In this document: positions 8,069-17,544 of the stretch, in pieces
Position numbering within the stretch: position 1 is the first letter of the stretch
Layout of the letters: every line of letters starts with the position of its first letter
Assembly: GCF_036231355.1 (NCBI RefSeq)
Contig: NZ_CP109496.1
Coordinates: 6,014,001-6,078,000, forward strand
Source: Streptomyces sp. NBC_01431
GTDB taxonomy: Bacteria; Actinomycetota; Actinomycetes; Streptomycetales; Streptomycetaceae
DNA: 64,000 nt
Direction: 5' to 3'
Position numbers and translations under genes: made by a program
Notes under the pieces: model-generated
What the model was told of the DNA's origin: nothing
The model's database searches: none
The model's input: the letters and a program-made list of their open reading frames with translations, nothing else

Positions 8069-9313
8069 ATGAGCGCCACCCTCACGGCCCCGACAGCCCC
8101 CGCCGAGCGCGCCGCGCACCGGGACGGAAACGTGCTGCGCTGGCTCGGCGCCTACACGTCCTCGCTGGTTGGCGACAGCGTGTACTACATGGCGCTGTCC
8201 TGGGCGGCCGCCCAGTCCGGCAGCGCCGCCCAGGCGGGCCTGGTGCTCGCCGTGGGCGCCGTTCCGCGGGCGCTGCTGATGCTCGGCGGGGGAGTCGTCG
8301 CCGACCGGTTCGGGCCGCGCCGGGTCGTCATCGCGAGCGACGCCGTGCGCTGCGTGGTGATCCTGGCGATGGCCGCGGCCCTGCTCCTCGCCAGCCCCGG
8401 CCTGTGGCTGCTCATCTCGGTGGCCCTGGTGTTCGGGGCGGTGGACGCGGTGTTCCTGCCGGCTGTGGGCGCACTGCCGCCGCGCATCACCGGGACGGGC
8501 CAGCTGGCCCGCATCCAGGGTCTGAAGGGCCTCGCCGCCCGCATCGCCACCATCACAGGTGCCCCGCTCGGCGGTCTCGCCGTGGCACTCGGCGGCTCGG
8601 CCGCGGCCTTCGCCGCGGCCGGTGCGCTGTTCGCCGTCTCCACCGCGCTGCTGACCGGAGTGCGCATCGCCGCGGCGTCGGCCGACGGCGCCAAGGACAG
8701 GGGCGCGGCGGGCCGCGAACTCGTGGACGGGCTGCGCTACGTCCGCGGCCACCCCGTCCTCTTCCCGCTGATGCTGGTCATCGCCATCGGCGAGCTGGGC
8801 TTCGCGGGGCCGCTCAACATCGGGCTCACCCTGCTTGCCGAGGAGCGCGGCTGGGGCGCCGCCGGCATGGGGTGGATCGTCGCCGCGTTCGGTACGGGTG
8901 CGGGCCTCGTGTCGCTGATGCTCTCGGTCCGCGGCCGGGTCCCGCGCGCCGGGCTCGTCCTGCCGGCGTCCCTGCTCGGCGGCGTGGCGTCCATTGCGGG
9001 CCTCGCCTACGCTCCCTCGGTGCTGCTCGCCGCCACCGCCGGACTCTTCATCGGTCTGCTCGCCGGGCTGAGCGGCGCCCTGTGCGGGGCGCTGCTCCAG
9101 CTGGCCACCGACCAGGCCTACCTCGGCCGGGTCAGCTCGGTGTCCGCCCTTTTCACCCTCGGCGTCGCGCCGCTCAGCTACCCGGTGACGGGCGCCGCGA
9201 TCGGCGCCTGGGGGACGACGCCCGTCTTCCTGGTCAGCGCCGGGGTGTGCGCGACGGGAGCCCTGATCGGCCTGGCTTCCGCGAACCTGCGCCGCGCCGA
9301 GCTCCCCCGATAG
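8069..9313 (+). CDS. MFS transporter, probable drug/metabolite exporter
   Basis: A 414-residue polytopic membrane protein of the major facilitator superfamily, 10-12 helices. It resembles the macrolide-efflux (MefA-like) group: WLGAYTSSLVGDSVYYMALSW in helix 1 and the loop motif VVADRFGPRRVVIASD between helices 2 and 3. It shares direction with the ArsR-type regulator and probably forms an inducible efflux pair. The substrate is not predictable. The gene ends 27 bp from the convergent TIGR03085 gene. Confidence 0.85.
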   Translation: MSATLTAPTAPAERAAHRDGNVLRWLGAYTSSLVGDSVYYMALSWAAAQSGSAAQAGLVLAVGAVPRALLMLGGGVVADRFGPRRVVIASDAVRCVVILAMAAALLLASPGLWLLISVALVFGAVDAVFLPAVGALPPRITGTGQLARIQGLKGLAARIATITGAPLGGLAVALGGSAAAFAAAGALFAVSTALLTGVRIAAASADGAKDRGAAGRELVDGLRYVRGHPVLFPLMLVIAIGELGFAGPLNIGLTLLAEERGWGAAGMGWIVAAFGTGAGLVSLMLSVRGRVPRAGLVLPASLLGGVASIAGLAYAPSVLLAATAGLFIGLLAGLSGALCGALLQLATDQAYLGRVSSVSALFTLGVAPLSYPVTGAAIGAWGTTPVFLVSAGVCATGALIGLASANLRRAELPR

Positions 9314-9340
9314 GTCAACTGCCCTATGGGCAACCGGAGT

Positions 9341-9973
9341 TCAGAACCCCAGCTTGGCCTCGATCGCTCGTGTCGTGGCGTCCTTCTCGCCCTCGATCTC
9401 GACCTGCGCCGCCTCCTGGCGGCCGGACGCGAACAGTGTCAGTTCGCCCGGCTCGCCGGTCACCGTCACCACCGGGGTGCCCTTGTGCGCCACCGCGGTC
9501 TGGCCGTCCGGGCGGCGCAGCACGATGCCGACCGGCGACTTGCGGCCCATCAGCCGGGCCGCCTTCTCCAGGCGGGACCACAGCGCGTCCGAGAACACCG
9601 GGTCGAGTTCGCGGGGCGTCCAGTCCGGCTGGGCCCGGCGGACGTCCTCGGAGTGGACGTAGAACTCCACCGCGTTGGCACCCTCGTCCACCTGCTTGAG
9701 GTTGTACGGGGAGTACTTCGGCGGGCCCGTGCGGATCAGCTGGATCAGTTCCTCGTACGGCTTGGCGGCGAATTCCGCCTGGACCCGGTCGAGGCGGCTC
9801 TTCAGCGCGGGGATCAGTATCCCGCCCGCGGCGTCCAGGCGCCGTTCGCGCACCACGACGTGGGCCGCGAGTTCCCGGGTGGTCCAGCCCTCGCAGAGGG
9901 TGGGGGCCTCGGGGCCCGCGGACTCCAACAGGTCGGCGAGCAGAAGCCGTTCACGCTTGGCATGGGTCGACAT
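9341..9973 (-). CDS. TIGR03085-family (maleylpyruvate isomerase N-terminal fold) protein
   Basis: A 210-residue member of the DinB/maleylpyruvate-isomerase-like four-helix family. ERLLLADLLESAGPEAPTLC begins the first helix. Histidines in ELAAHVVVRE and EFYVHSEDVRRA sit where the family binds a metal, followed by a C-terminal mixed domain. Some relatives act in mycothiol-dependent detoxification; the role of this subgroup is not known to me. The start at ATG 9973 (MSTHAKRER) is chosen over an upstream start because the extra 23 residues are not family-like. It is divergent from hisI. Confidence 0.75.
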   Translation of the reverse strand: MSTHAKRERLLLADLLESAGPEAPTLCEGWTTRELAAHVVVRERRLDAAGGILIPALKSRLDRVQAEFAAKPYEELIQLIRTGPPKYSPYNLKQVDEGANAVEFYVHSEDVRRAQPDWTPRELDPVFSDALWSRLEKAARLMGRKSPVGIVLRRPDGQTAVAHKGTPVVTVTGEPGELTLFASGRQEAAQVEIEGEKDATTRAIEAKLGF

Positions 9974-10056
9974 GTCCGCCAGCGTACGGCCGTCGAAGTC
10001 GTCCGGACAGTGGACGCACCGCCCTGGAGCCCGCGCGGTCACGGCAGAATGGGGGC

Positions 10057-10407
10057 ATGACCAGCAATCTCGACCCCGCCATCGCCGCCCGCCTCAAGCG
10101 GAGCGCCGACGGTCTGGTCCCGGCCATCGCCCAGCAGTACGACACCGGTGAGGTGCTCATGCTCGGCTGGATGGACGACGAGGCCCTGCACCGCACCCTG
10201 ACCACCGGCCGGTGCACCTACTGGTCGCGCAGCCGCCAGGAGTACTGGGTCAAGGGCGACACCTCCGGGCACGTCCAGCACGTGAAGTCGGTCGCGCTCG
10301 ACTGCGACGCCGACACGATTCTGGTCAAGGTCGACCAGGTGGGCGCGGCCTGCCACACGGGTGACCGCACCTGCTTCGACGCCGACGTACTCGACCTCGG
10401 GAAGTAG
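10057..10407 (+). CDS. hisI: Phosphoribosyl-AMP cyclohydrolase
   Basis: HisI opens the adenine ring of PR-AMP, the third histidine step. It is 116 residues, the single-domain form without HisE. The metal- and substrate-binding residues lie in GWMDDEAL, TYWSRSRQEYWVKG, DCDADTILVKV and CHTGDRTCF, with the Asp triad and Cys zinc ligands conserved. Its stop lies five bases before trpE, so histidine and tryptophan genes share a transcript here. Confidence 0.95.
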   Translation: MTSNLDPAIAARLKRSADGLVPAIAQQYDTGEVLMLGWMDDEALHRTLTTGRCTYWSRSRQEYWVKGDTSGHVQHVKSVALDCDADTILVKVDQVGAACHTGDRTCFDADVLDLGK

Positions 10408-10412
10408 CCCTC

Positions 10413-11897
10413 ATGGATCTGGAGACGTTCCGCAAGCTCGCCGTCGACCGCCGGGTCATCCCGGTCCACCGCCGCCTCCTCGCGGACGGCGACACCCCGG
10501 TCGGCCTCTACCGCAAGCTCGCCGCCGAGCGCCCCGGCACCTTCCTGCTGGAATCCGCGGAGAACGGCCGCTCCTGGTCGCGGTACTCCTTCGTGGGCGT
10601 ACGGTCCGCGGCGACCCTCACCTCGCGCGACGGCGAGGCCCACTGGATCGGCACCCCGCCGGTCGGCGTGCCCACCTCGGGTGATCCGCTGCGGGCCCTG
10701 AAGGCCACCGTCGAGGCCCTGCACACCCCGCGCGACATGGTCTCGGGCATGCCCCCGTTCACCGGCGGCATGGTCGGCTACCTCGGCTACGACATCGTGC
10801 GCAGGCTCGAAAAGATCGGTGAGCACGGCGGTGACGACCTCCGGCTGCCCGAGCTGACCATGCTGCTGACCTCGGACCTCGCGGTGCTCGACCACTGGGA
10901 CGGCTCGGTCCTGCTGATCGCCAACGCGATCAACCACAACGACCTCGACACCGGGGTGGACGAGGCGTACACCGACGCGGTGGCCCGGCTCGACGCGATG
11001 GAGCGGGACCTCGCCAAGCCCGCCGAGTACGCGCCGGTCGCGCTGCCCGAGTCGGAGCTTCCCGAGTACACGGCGCTGTGGGGCGGCCCGGCCTACCAGG
11101 CCGCCGTCGAGGACATCAAGGAACGCATCCGGGCCGGCGAGGCCTTCCAGGTGGTGCCCTCGCAGCGCTTCGAAACCCCGTGCGGGGCGAGCGCGCTGGA
11201 CGTCTACCGGGTGCTGCGGGCCACCAACCCGTCGCCGTACATGTACCTGTTCCGTTTCGACGGCTTCGACGTCGTGGGCTCCAGCCCCGAGGCGCTCGTC
11301 AAGGTCGAGGACGGGCGGGCGATGGTCCACCCGATCGCCGGGACCCGGCCGCGCGGCGCCACCCCGCAGCACGACCAGGCGCTCGCCGACGAACTGCTCG
11401 CCGACCCCAAGGAGCGCGCCGAGCACCTCATGCTCGTCGACCTCGGCCGCAACGACCTGGGCCGGGTGTGCGAACCCGGATCGGTGGAGGTCGTGGACTT
11501 CATGTCGATCGAGCGGTACTCGCACGTGATGCACATCGTGTCGACCGTGACCGGCCGGGTGGCCCCGGGACGCACCGCCTTCGACGTCCTGACGGCCTGT
11601 TTCCCGGCCGGCACGCTCTCCGGTGCCCCCAAGCCCCGCGCGATGCAGATCATCGAGGAGCTGGAACCCAGCCGCCGCGGGCTCTACGGGGGCTGTGTCG
11701 GCTACCTCGACTTCGCGGGCGACCTGGACACGGCGATCGCCATCCGCACCGCACTGCTGCGGGACGGTACGGCGTACGTGCAGGCCGGAGCCGGTGTGGT
11801 GGCCGACTCCGACCCGGTGGCGGAGGACAACGAGTGCCGCAACAAGGCGGCCGCGGTCCTGCGCGCCGTCAACACGGCCAATCGGCTCAGCCGGTGA
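10413..11897 (+). CDS. trpE: Anthranilate synthase component I
   Basis: TrpE makes anthranilate from chorismate with ammonia from a separate TrpG subunit not encoded in this window. It is 494 residues. The N-terminal LLES motif (FLLESAENG) is the usual tryptophan feedback site. The chorismate-binding core has SSPEALVKVEDGR, HLMLVDLGRNDLGRV and FPAGTLSGAPKPRAMQ. The ATG starts five bases after hisI. The 3' end overlaps the convergent protease gene by 11 bp. Confidence 0.95.
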   Translation: MDLETFRKLAVDRRVIPVHRRLLADGDTPVGLYRKLAAERPGTFLLESAENGRSWSRYSFVGVRSAATLTSRDGEAHWIGTPPVGVPTSGDPLRALKATVEALHTPRDMVSGMPPFTGGMVGYLGYDIVRRLEKIGEHGGDDLRLPELTMLLTSDLAVLDHWDGSVLLIANAINHNDLDTGVDEAYTDAVARLDAMERDLAKPAEYAPVALPESELPEYTALWGGPAYQAAVEDIKERIRAGEAFQVVPSQRFETPCGASALDVYRVLRATNPSPYMYLFRFDGFDVVGSSPEALVKVEDGRAMVHPIAGTRPRGATPQHDQALADELLADPKERAEHLMLVDLGRNDLGRVCEPGSVEVVDFMSIERYSHVMHIVSTVTGRVAPGRTAFDVLTACFPAGTLSGAPKPRAMQIIEELEPSRRGLYGGCVGYLDFAGDLDTAIAIRTALLRDGTAYVQAGAGVVADSDPVAEDNECRNKAAAVLRAVNTANRLSR

Positions 11898-13104
11898 AAG
11901 CGGCGGTTCCGTTCGGGGTGCCGAGCCCCGACGGGCCGTCGTATCCGCTGCCTCCCTTGCACAGGTAGCTCGGGGAGCAGCTGCCGTTCGAGCCGCTCGT
12001 CACGTCGTTGAGCGAGCCGGTGTGGGCGTACGGGAACGAGGCCGGAGTGGAACCCGAGGACGGGGTGCCGGCCAGCGCGTACACCGCGGCGATCAGCGGC
12101 GAGGACGCGCTGGTGCCGCCGAAGACCTCCCAGCCCGGGTCGCCGCCGTAGGTGTCGTACACGGCGACACCCGTGGCGGGGTCGGCCACCGCGGAGACGT
12201 CGGCGACGGTCCGCTTCGAGCAGCCGGTGTCCTTCTGCCAGCTGGGCTTGGTGTCGTAGGCCGAGCAGCCGGAACCGGCGCCGCTCCAGATGGTGTCGGT
12301 CCAACCGCGGGTGTTCGAGGCGGACTTGAGCGAGGTGCCGCCGACGGCGGTGACGTAGCGGGACGCCGCCGGGTACTCGGTGCCGTAACCGTTGTCACCG
12401 GAGCTCACGGTGATCGCGACGCCCGGGTGGTTGAAGTACTTGGAGTCGTACGTCGTGTCGGAGGAGGACTCGCCGCCGCCGTAGCTGTTGGACACGTACT
12501 TCGCGCCGAGCGAGACGGCCGTGTTGACGGCCGTGCCGAGGTTGGCCATGGAGGCGGTCTTCGCCTCCACCAGCAGGATCTTGCAGTTGGGGCAGGCCGC
12601 GCTGACCATGTCGAGGTCGAGGGATATCTCCTCGGCCCAGCCCGCGTTGGCGCTCGGCAGGGTGGACGTGCCGCTCTGACCGACCTTCTTGAAGCAGCCG
12701 TTGGCCGTGGTGCAGGCCGAAAGTCCGTACTGCGCACGGTATTTGCCGAGGTCGGCCTCCGCGCTGGGGTCGTCGTAGGCGTCGACGATCGCCACCGTGT
12801 GGCCCGAACCGGCCGACGAGGACGGAAGCTTGTAGGCCGCCTGGAGCGAGGCGGGGCCGTAGCCGGAGGGCGCGGCCGCGGCGGTCAGCGCGCGTTCGGC
12901 GTTGGCGGACTGGACCGTGCCGCCGGTCACCTTGAGCGCCTTGCAGGCCATGACGTCCTTGTGCGTGGGGGTCGCACAGGAACGCACGGTGGTGACGTGC
13001 GCCGCGGTGGAAGAGGTGGCCGCCTGGGCGAGGGGAGTTGCCAGGGCGAGCGCTGCCGCGGCCAGTGTGGCGGCCGCGGCGGTGGGGGAAAGGGATCTGC
13101 GCAA
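11887..13104 (-). CDS. Secreted S53 (sedolisin-type) serine-carboxyl peptidase
   Basis: A 405-residue protein with a cleavable signal peptide (about residues 1-28). The S53 catalytic set is visible: Glu and Asp four apart in WAEEISLDLDMV, the oxyanion Asp in VSSGDNGYG, and nucleophilic Ser in FGGTSASSP. The C-terminal GPSGLGTPNG is typical of the calcium site. Cysteine pairs (ACPNC, GCSAY, GCSKR) suggest disulfides. It begins at TTG 13104 behind a GGAGG site. The large N-terminal prodomain of many sedolisins is short here. It reads convergently into the end of trpE. Its substrate is unknown; it is probably a nutrient-scavenging protease. Confidence 0.85.
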   Translation of the reverse strand: MRRSLSPTAAAATLAAAALALATPLAQAATSSTAAHVTTVRSCATPTHKDVMACKALKVTGGTVQSANAERALTAAAAPSGYGPASLQAAYKLPSSSAGSGHTVAIVDAYDDPSAEADLGKYRAQYGLSACTTANGCFKKVGQSGTSTLPSANAGWAEEISLDLDMVSAACPNCKILLVEAKTASMANLGTAVNTAVSLGAKYVSNSYGGGESSSDTTYDSKYFNHPGVAITVSSGDNGYGTEYPAASRYVTAVGGTSLKSASNTRGWTDTIWSGAGSGCSAYDTKPSWQKDTGCSKRTVADVSAVADPATGVAVYDTYGGDPGWEVFGGTSASSPLIAAVYALAGTPSSGSTPASFPYAHTGSLNDVTSGSNGSCSPSYLCKGGSGYDGPSGLGTPNGTAAFTG

Positions 13105-13410
13105 CTTACTGCCTCCGTGAGTTGGGTGAACCAGGAGTACGTGCGGGTGCGCTGTGCGGGCCGTGACGCGTGGTGCGCGGCATGGACCGGCGGTGACCGT
13201 AGAGGTGACCGGGGCATGCCAACAAGTAGCGGGCTGGAATCTCTATCTCCGCTTTGCCTCCGCCGCCCGTTCGAGGACAATTCGCCGCCCGTTCACGGCC
13301 AAGCGATGGCCGATCCGTTGCCCGCTCTTGGTTCCCGGCGCCCGGCGCCGTGCGGGAAGCACCGGGCCCCGGGTGACACGCCGGGCCGCGCGCAGGCGAT
13401 AGTGGAGTAC
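13105..13410. other. Divergent intergenic region with direct repeats
   Basis: These 306 bp lie between the protease and the TIGR02234 gene and contain no convincing gene. Two direct-repeat pairs are visible. GGTGACCG occurs at 13192-13199 and 13204-13211. CGCCGCCCGTTC occurs at 13261-13272 and 13283-13294, a 22-bp period (two helical turns). These could be activator sites for either promoter. Confidence 0.5.
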
Positions 13411-14055
13411 GTGAGTGCCGCATCCGTACCCCAGCCCCGCGCCGAAGCAGCCGCGCCGTCCGCCCGCGGCGGGCGCCGCAGTCTCGCCGCCGCACTGTTC
13501 CTCGGCGCGGTCGGTGCCGCCGTCGTCCTGCTGGCCTCCGGCCAGACCTGGGCCAACGGCAAGGCGGCTGTCGGCGGCGGAACGCTGCCCCTGAAGGCGT
13601 CCGGCGGCGACATCACGGGCGTCCCCTCCGCCCTCGCGATCGTGGGTCTTGCCGCCCTGGTGGCGGTCTTCGCCGTCCGCGGCGCGGGCCGCGTCCTGGT
13701 CGCCGCGTTGCTCACCCTGAGCGGCGTCGGAGCCGCGGTCACCGCCTGGCTCGGCGTCGACGACAGCGCGGCCCTGGACGAGAAGGCCGCCCGCAGCAGC
13801 GGCGACGCCGCCGCCGCGATCGGCGCCCTCACCCACACCGGCTGGCCGTACGTCGCGGTCGCGGGCGGCGCGCTGCTGCTGCTCGCCGGGCTGCTCGCGC
13901 TGCGCTTCGGCGCGGCCTGGCCAGCGATGGGCGGCCGCTACGAGCGCGACGGCAGCCCCCGCCCCCGCAAGGCGCGCACCGTGCCCGACCCGGAGCGCCC
14001 CGAGGAACTCTGGAAGGCGCTGGACCGCGGCGAGGACCCGACGCGCGAGAGCTGA
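13411..14055 (+). CDS. TIGR02234 Trp-region conserved membrane protein
   Basis: A 214-residue membrane protein with about four transmembrane segments (roughly 25-45, 70-90, 93-112 and 148-170) and a charged, proline-rich cytoplasmic tail. It sits between trpE and trpC, where actinobacteria have a conserved membrane protein of this family. Its function is unknown; association with the trp genes is the only clue. GTG 13411 is taken as the start. GTG 13402, giving a VEYV prefix, is also possible. Confidence 0.8.
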   Translation: MSAASVPQPRAEAAAPSARGGRRSLAAALFLGAVGAAVVLLASGQTWANGKAAVGGGTLPLKASGGDITGVPSALAIVGLAALVAVFAVRGAGRVLVAALLTLSGVGAAVTAWLGVDDSAALDEKAARSSGDAAAAIGALTHTGWPYVAVAGGALLLLAGLLALRFGAAWPAMGGRYERDGSPRPRKARTVPDPERPEELWKALDRGEDPTRES

Positions 14056-14164
14056 CCCCCGCACCAAGGCACCGGCGCCGGTGCTGGACAATGGCAGCGA
14101 GCGTCGGGTCCGGTGACCGCGACAACGGCGACGACAACACGGAAACACCTACGAGGAGCAACCC

Positions 14165-14434
14165 ATGGCGAAGAGCGGCCACGGCCACACCCCGGCAGCC
14201 TGGACCGGTGTCATCATTGCCTTCATCGGATTCTGCGTGGCCTGCGTCTTCATAGTGGCCGCCAACCCGGTGGGCTTCTGGGCCGGCATCGCCCTCCTCG
14301 GCATCGCCGCCGTCGTCGGCGGCGTCATGAAGATGGCCGGCCTCGGAACCCCGAAGGACACGCCCGAGATCCAGCGCATGCGCGAGGACGCCGCCGCCAA
14401 GACCCGCGCCCGCCTTGAGGCCCAGGCCGGCTGA
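14165..14434 (+). CDS. HGxxPAAW-family small membrane protein
   Basis: An 89-residue protein with the family signature HGHTPAAW at its N-terminus, two transmembrane segments (about 15-35 and 38-58), and a charged C-terminal helix with PEIQRMREDAAAK. The start follows a GAGGAGCAACCC ribosome site. It is conserved in this position in actinobacterial trp regions; no activity is known. The 109 bp before it may carry its own promoter. Confidence 0.8.
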   Translation: MAKSGHGHTPAAWTGVIIAFIGFCVACVFIVAANPVGFWAGIALLGIAAVVGGVMKMAGLGTPKDTPEIQRMREDAAAKTRARLEAQAG

Positions 14435-14451
14435 CCCGGCAGCCACCGCGC

Positions 14452-14480
14452 AAGGCGCAGCCCCGTTCGGGCTGCGCCTT
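14452..14480 (+). terminator. Terminator after the HGxxPAAW gene
   Basis: AAGGCGCAGCCC and GGGCTGCGCCTT form a perfect 12-bp stem with a 5-base loop, 18 bases past the stop codon, followed by a short pyrimidine run. It separates this gene from the DUF2752 gene. Confidence 0.85.
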
Positions 14481-14507
14481 TCCCTGTGAACGGGGGAGAA
14501 TCACCCA

Positions 14508-14954
14508 GTGGACGCAGCCCAGCGAAACCCCGCCCCCACGCCGGCGCACCCGGCCGCCCCCGGCGCCCGCGGACTCCTGGTGCCGTTGGGCACCCTCGGC
14601 GCGGTCGCCGCGGCCTTCGCGTACGTGGGCGCGGTCGACCCGAACCACCCCGGCCACTACCCGGTCTGCCCGCTGTTCCGGCTCACCGGTGTCTACTGCC
14701 CCGGCTGCGGCGGACTGCGCAGCGCGCACGACTTCATCACCGGCCACTTCGCCGCCGCCGTCCACGCCAACGCGCTGGCCGTCGCGGGCTATGCGCTCTT
14801 CGTGGCGCTCTGGATCGTGTGGGCGGTGCGCTCGGCCCGCGGGCTGCCTTTCAAGATCGTGCTCGGTGACCGCCAGTGGTGGTTGATCGGATCCGTTGTG
14901 CTGATCTTCTCGGTGGTCCGGAACCTGCCGTTCGGATCGGCGCTCGCGCCGTGA
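14508..14954 (+). CDS. DUF2752 membrane protein
   Basis: A 148-residue protein with three transmembrane segments and the family motif CPLFRLTGVYCPGCGGLRS: closely spaced cysteines, then a helix with HDFITGHF. The cysteines suggest metal or redox binding at the membrane face. The start is GTG 14508 after a GGGGGAG site. It lies 166 bp before trpC and is a common member of this neighbourhood, but its function is unknown. Confidence 0.8.
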   Translation: MDAAQRNPAPTPAHPAAPGARGLLVPLGTLGAVAAAFAYVGAVDPNHPGHYPVCPLFRLTGVYCPGCGGLRSAHDFITGHFAAAVHANALAVAGYALFVALWIVWAVRSARGLPFKIVLGDRQWWLIGSVVLIFSVVRNLPFGSALAP

Positions 14955-14978
14955 CACGCTCGGAGGATCCGCAGGTGG

Positions 14979-15076
14979 CGTCCCACTTACTGGGACGTCC
15001 GTCAACCGGATGCGATCCCTTCGCTCCGGTGCGGATACCATCGACATGGCTGATCGTGACCGTTCCGTACGGTCAC
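14979..15076 (+). promoter_or_regulatory. trpC leader region with three hairpins
   Basis: The 166-bp gap before trpC holds three stem-loops: CGTCCCA/TGGGACG (14979-14997), ACCGGA/TCCGGT (15005-15030) and GTGACCGT/ACGGTCAC (15056-15076). A 25-codon ORF (15010-15087) runs through them but has no tryptophan codons, so classical leader-peptide attenuation is not supported. The hairpins could still serve transcription control of trpC-trpM-trpB-trpA. Confidence 0.4.
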
Positions 15077-15120
15077 CCTCGTCCTGACCGCCATCACCGT
15101 CCCGGAAGGGGGCCGCTCGC

Positions 15121-15930
15121 GTGAGTGTGCTCGACGAGATCATCGAAGGCGTCCGCGCCGACCTCGCAGAGCGGCAGGCGCGCGTCAGCCTCGACGAGCT
15201 GAAGGAGCGCGCCGACAAGGCGCCCCCGGCCCGTGACGGGGTCGCCGCGCTGCGCGGCGACGGCGTGAAGGTCATCTGCGAGGTCAAGCGCTCCAGCCCC
15301 TCCAAGGGTGCGCTCGCCGCCATCGCGGACCCCGCTGCCCTCGCCGCCGATTACGAGGCGGGCGGCGCGTCCGTCATCTCGGTACTGACCGAGCAGCGCC
15401 GCTTCGGCGGCTCCCTCGCCGACCTGGAAGCCGTCCGCGCCAAGGTCGACATCCCGGTCCTGCGCAAGGACTTCATCGTCACCGCCTACCAGCTGTGGGA
15501 GGCGCGGGCGCACGGCGCCGACCTGGCGCTGCTCATCGTCGCCGCCCTGGACCAGCCGGCCCTGGAGTCGCTGATCGAGCGCGCCGAGTCGATCGGCCTC
15601 ACCCCGCTGGTCGAGGTGCACGACGAGGACGAGGTGGAGCGGGCCGTCGAGGCCGGCGCGAAGATCATCGGCGTCAACGCGCGCAACCTCAAGGACCTCA
15701 AGGTCGACCGCACCACCTTCGAGCGGGTCGGCCCGGAGATCCCGAACCACATCGTCAAGATCGCCGAGTCCGGTGTGCGCGGCCCGCACGACCTGATCGC
15801 ATACGCCAACGCCGGCGCCGACGCCGTCCTCGTCGGCGAGTCCCTGGTCACCGGCAAGGACCCGCGCGCCGCCGTCGCCGACCTGGTCGCCGCGGGCGCC
15901 CACCCGGCCCTGCGCCACGGGCGGAACTGA
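15121..15930 (+). CDS. trpC: Indole-3-glycerol phosphate synthase (housekeeping copy)
   Basis: TrpC closes CdRP to indole-3-glycerol phosphate. It is 269 residues. Catalytic Lys residues are in CEVKRSSPSKG and VLRKDFIVTAYQLWEA, with Glu in PLVEVHDEDEV and Asn/Arg in GVNARNLKDLK. The GTG start follows an AAGGGGG site. It heads the trpC-trpM-trpB-trpA group. A second, clearly different trpC lies at 37303 in the unusual cluster. Confidence 0.95.
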   Translation: MSVLDEIIEGVRADLAERQARVSLDELKERADKAPPARDGVAALRGDGVKVICEVKRSSPSKGALAAIADPAALAADYEAGGASVISVLTEQRRFGGSLADLEAVRAKVDIPVLRKDFIVTAYQLWEARAHGADLALLIVAALDQPALESLIERAESIGLTPLVEVHDEDEVERAVEAGAKIIGVNARNLKDLKVDRTTFERVGPEIPNHIVKIAESGVRGPHDLIAYANAGADAVLVGESLVTGKDPRAAVADLVAAGAHPALRHGRN

Positions 15931-15934
15931 CCTC

Positions 15935-16078
15935 ATGTCCATTGCCGTCCGCCTCGCCCCCGGCTGCCGCCCCCGCGGCTGCCGCGCCCCGGCACGCCGG
16001 GTGCACGGGCGACGCGTGCGCTATGTGATCGGCTCGGAGCCGGGCCAGGTCAACGGCATGCGATGGCGATGCCGCTGA
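15935..16078 (+). CDS. trpM: TrpM-like small tryptophan-pathway modulator
   Basis: A 47-residue, strongly basic ORF starts four bases after trpC. Its C-terminal half (GRRVRYVIGSEPGQVNGMRW) matches what I remember of TrpM, a small protein encoded between trpC and trpB in S. coelicolor and reported to modulate tryptophan synthesis and differentiation. It is rich in Arg, Cys and Pro at the N-terminus. It appears somewhat shorter than the S. coelicolor protein, whose exact length I cannot verify here. The call rests on position and the conserved core. Confidence 0.75.
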   Translation: MSIAVRLAPGCRPRGCRAPARRVHGRRVRYVIGSEPGQVNGMRWRCR

Positions 16079-16165
16079 GCTGAGCGCCCCGAAGGGGCGC
16101 GGGGCTGTGACATTCTGCGGCTCCGCCGCGTGGGCGCGACCGGCCCACGACGGCGGCCGGACGCG
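16079..16165. repeat. Streptomyces-type GC-rich intergenic repeat with three stem-loops
   Basis: Three consecutive stem-loops occur: GCGCCCC-GAA-GGGGCGC (16084-16100), GCGGC-TCC-GCCGC (16117-16129) and TGGGC/GCCCA (16131-16147). The wording resembles the short repeats at 51073-51182 and 63577-63630. Such elements are scattered between Streptomyces genes. Here it lies inside the trp operon between trpM and trpB. Confidence 0.7.
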
Positions 16166-16254
16166 GATCCGCGCGCACCCGCGTCGACGCTCGGCGACAA
16201 GCGACCACCCGCCACCCCAGGACCGGGGCCGCAACGCCCCCGCGAGGTATCCGC

Positions 16255-17540
<1,286 letters not shown>

Positions 17541-17544
<4 letters not shown>

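Noticed and set aside
15010..15087. Leader peptide for trpC attenuation
   Set aside because: The 25-codon frame has no Trp codons and no good ribosome site.
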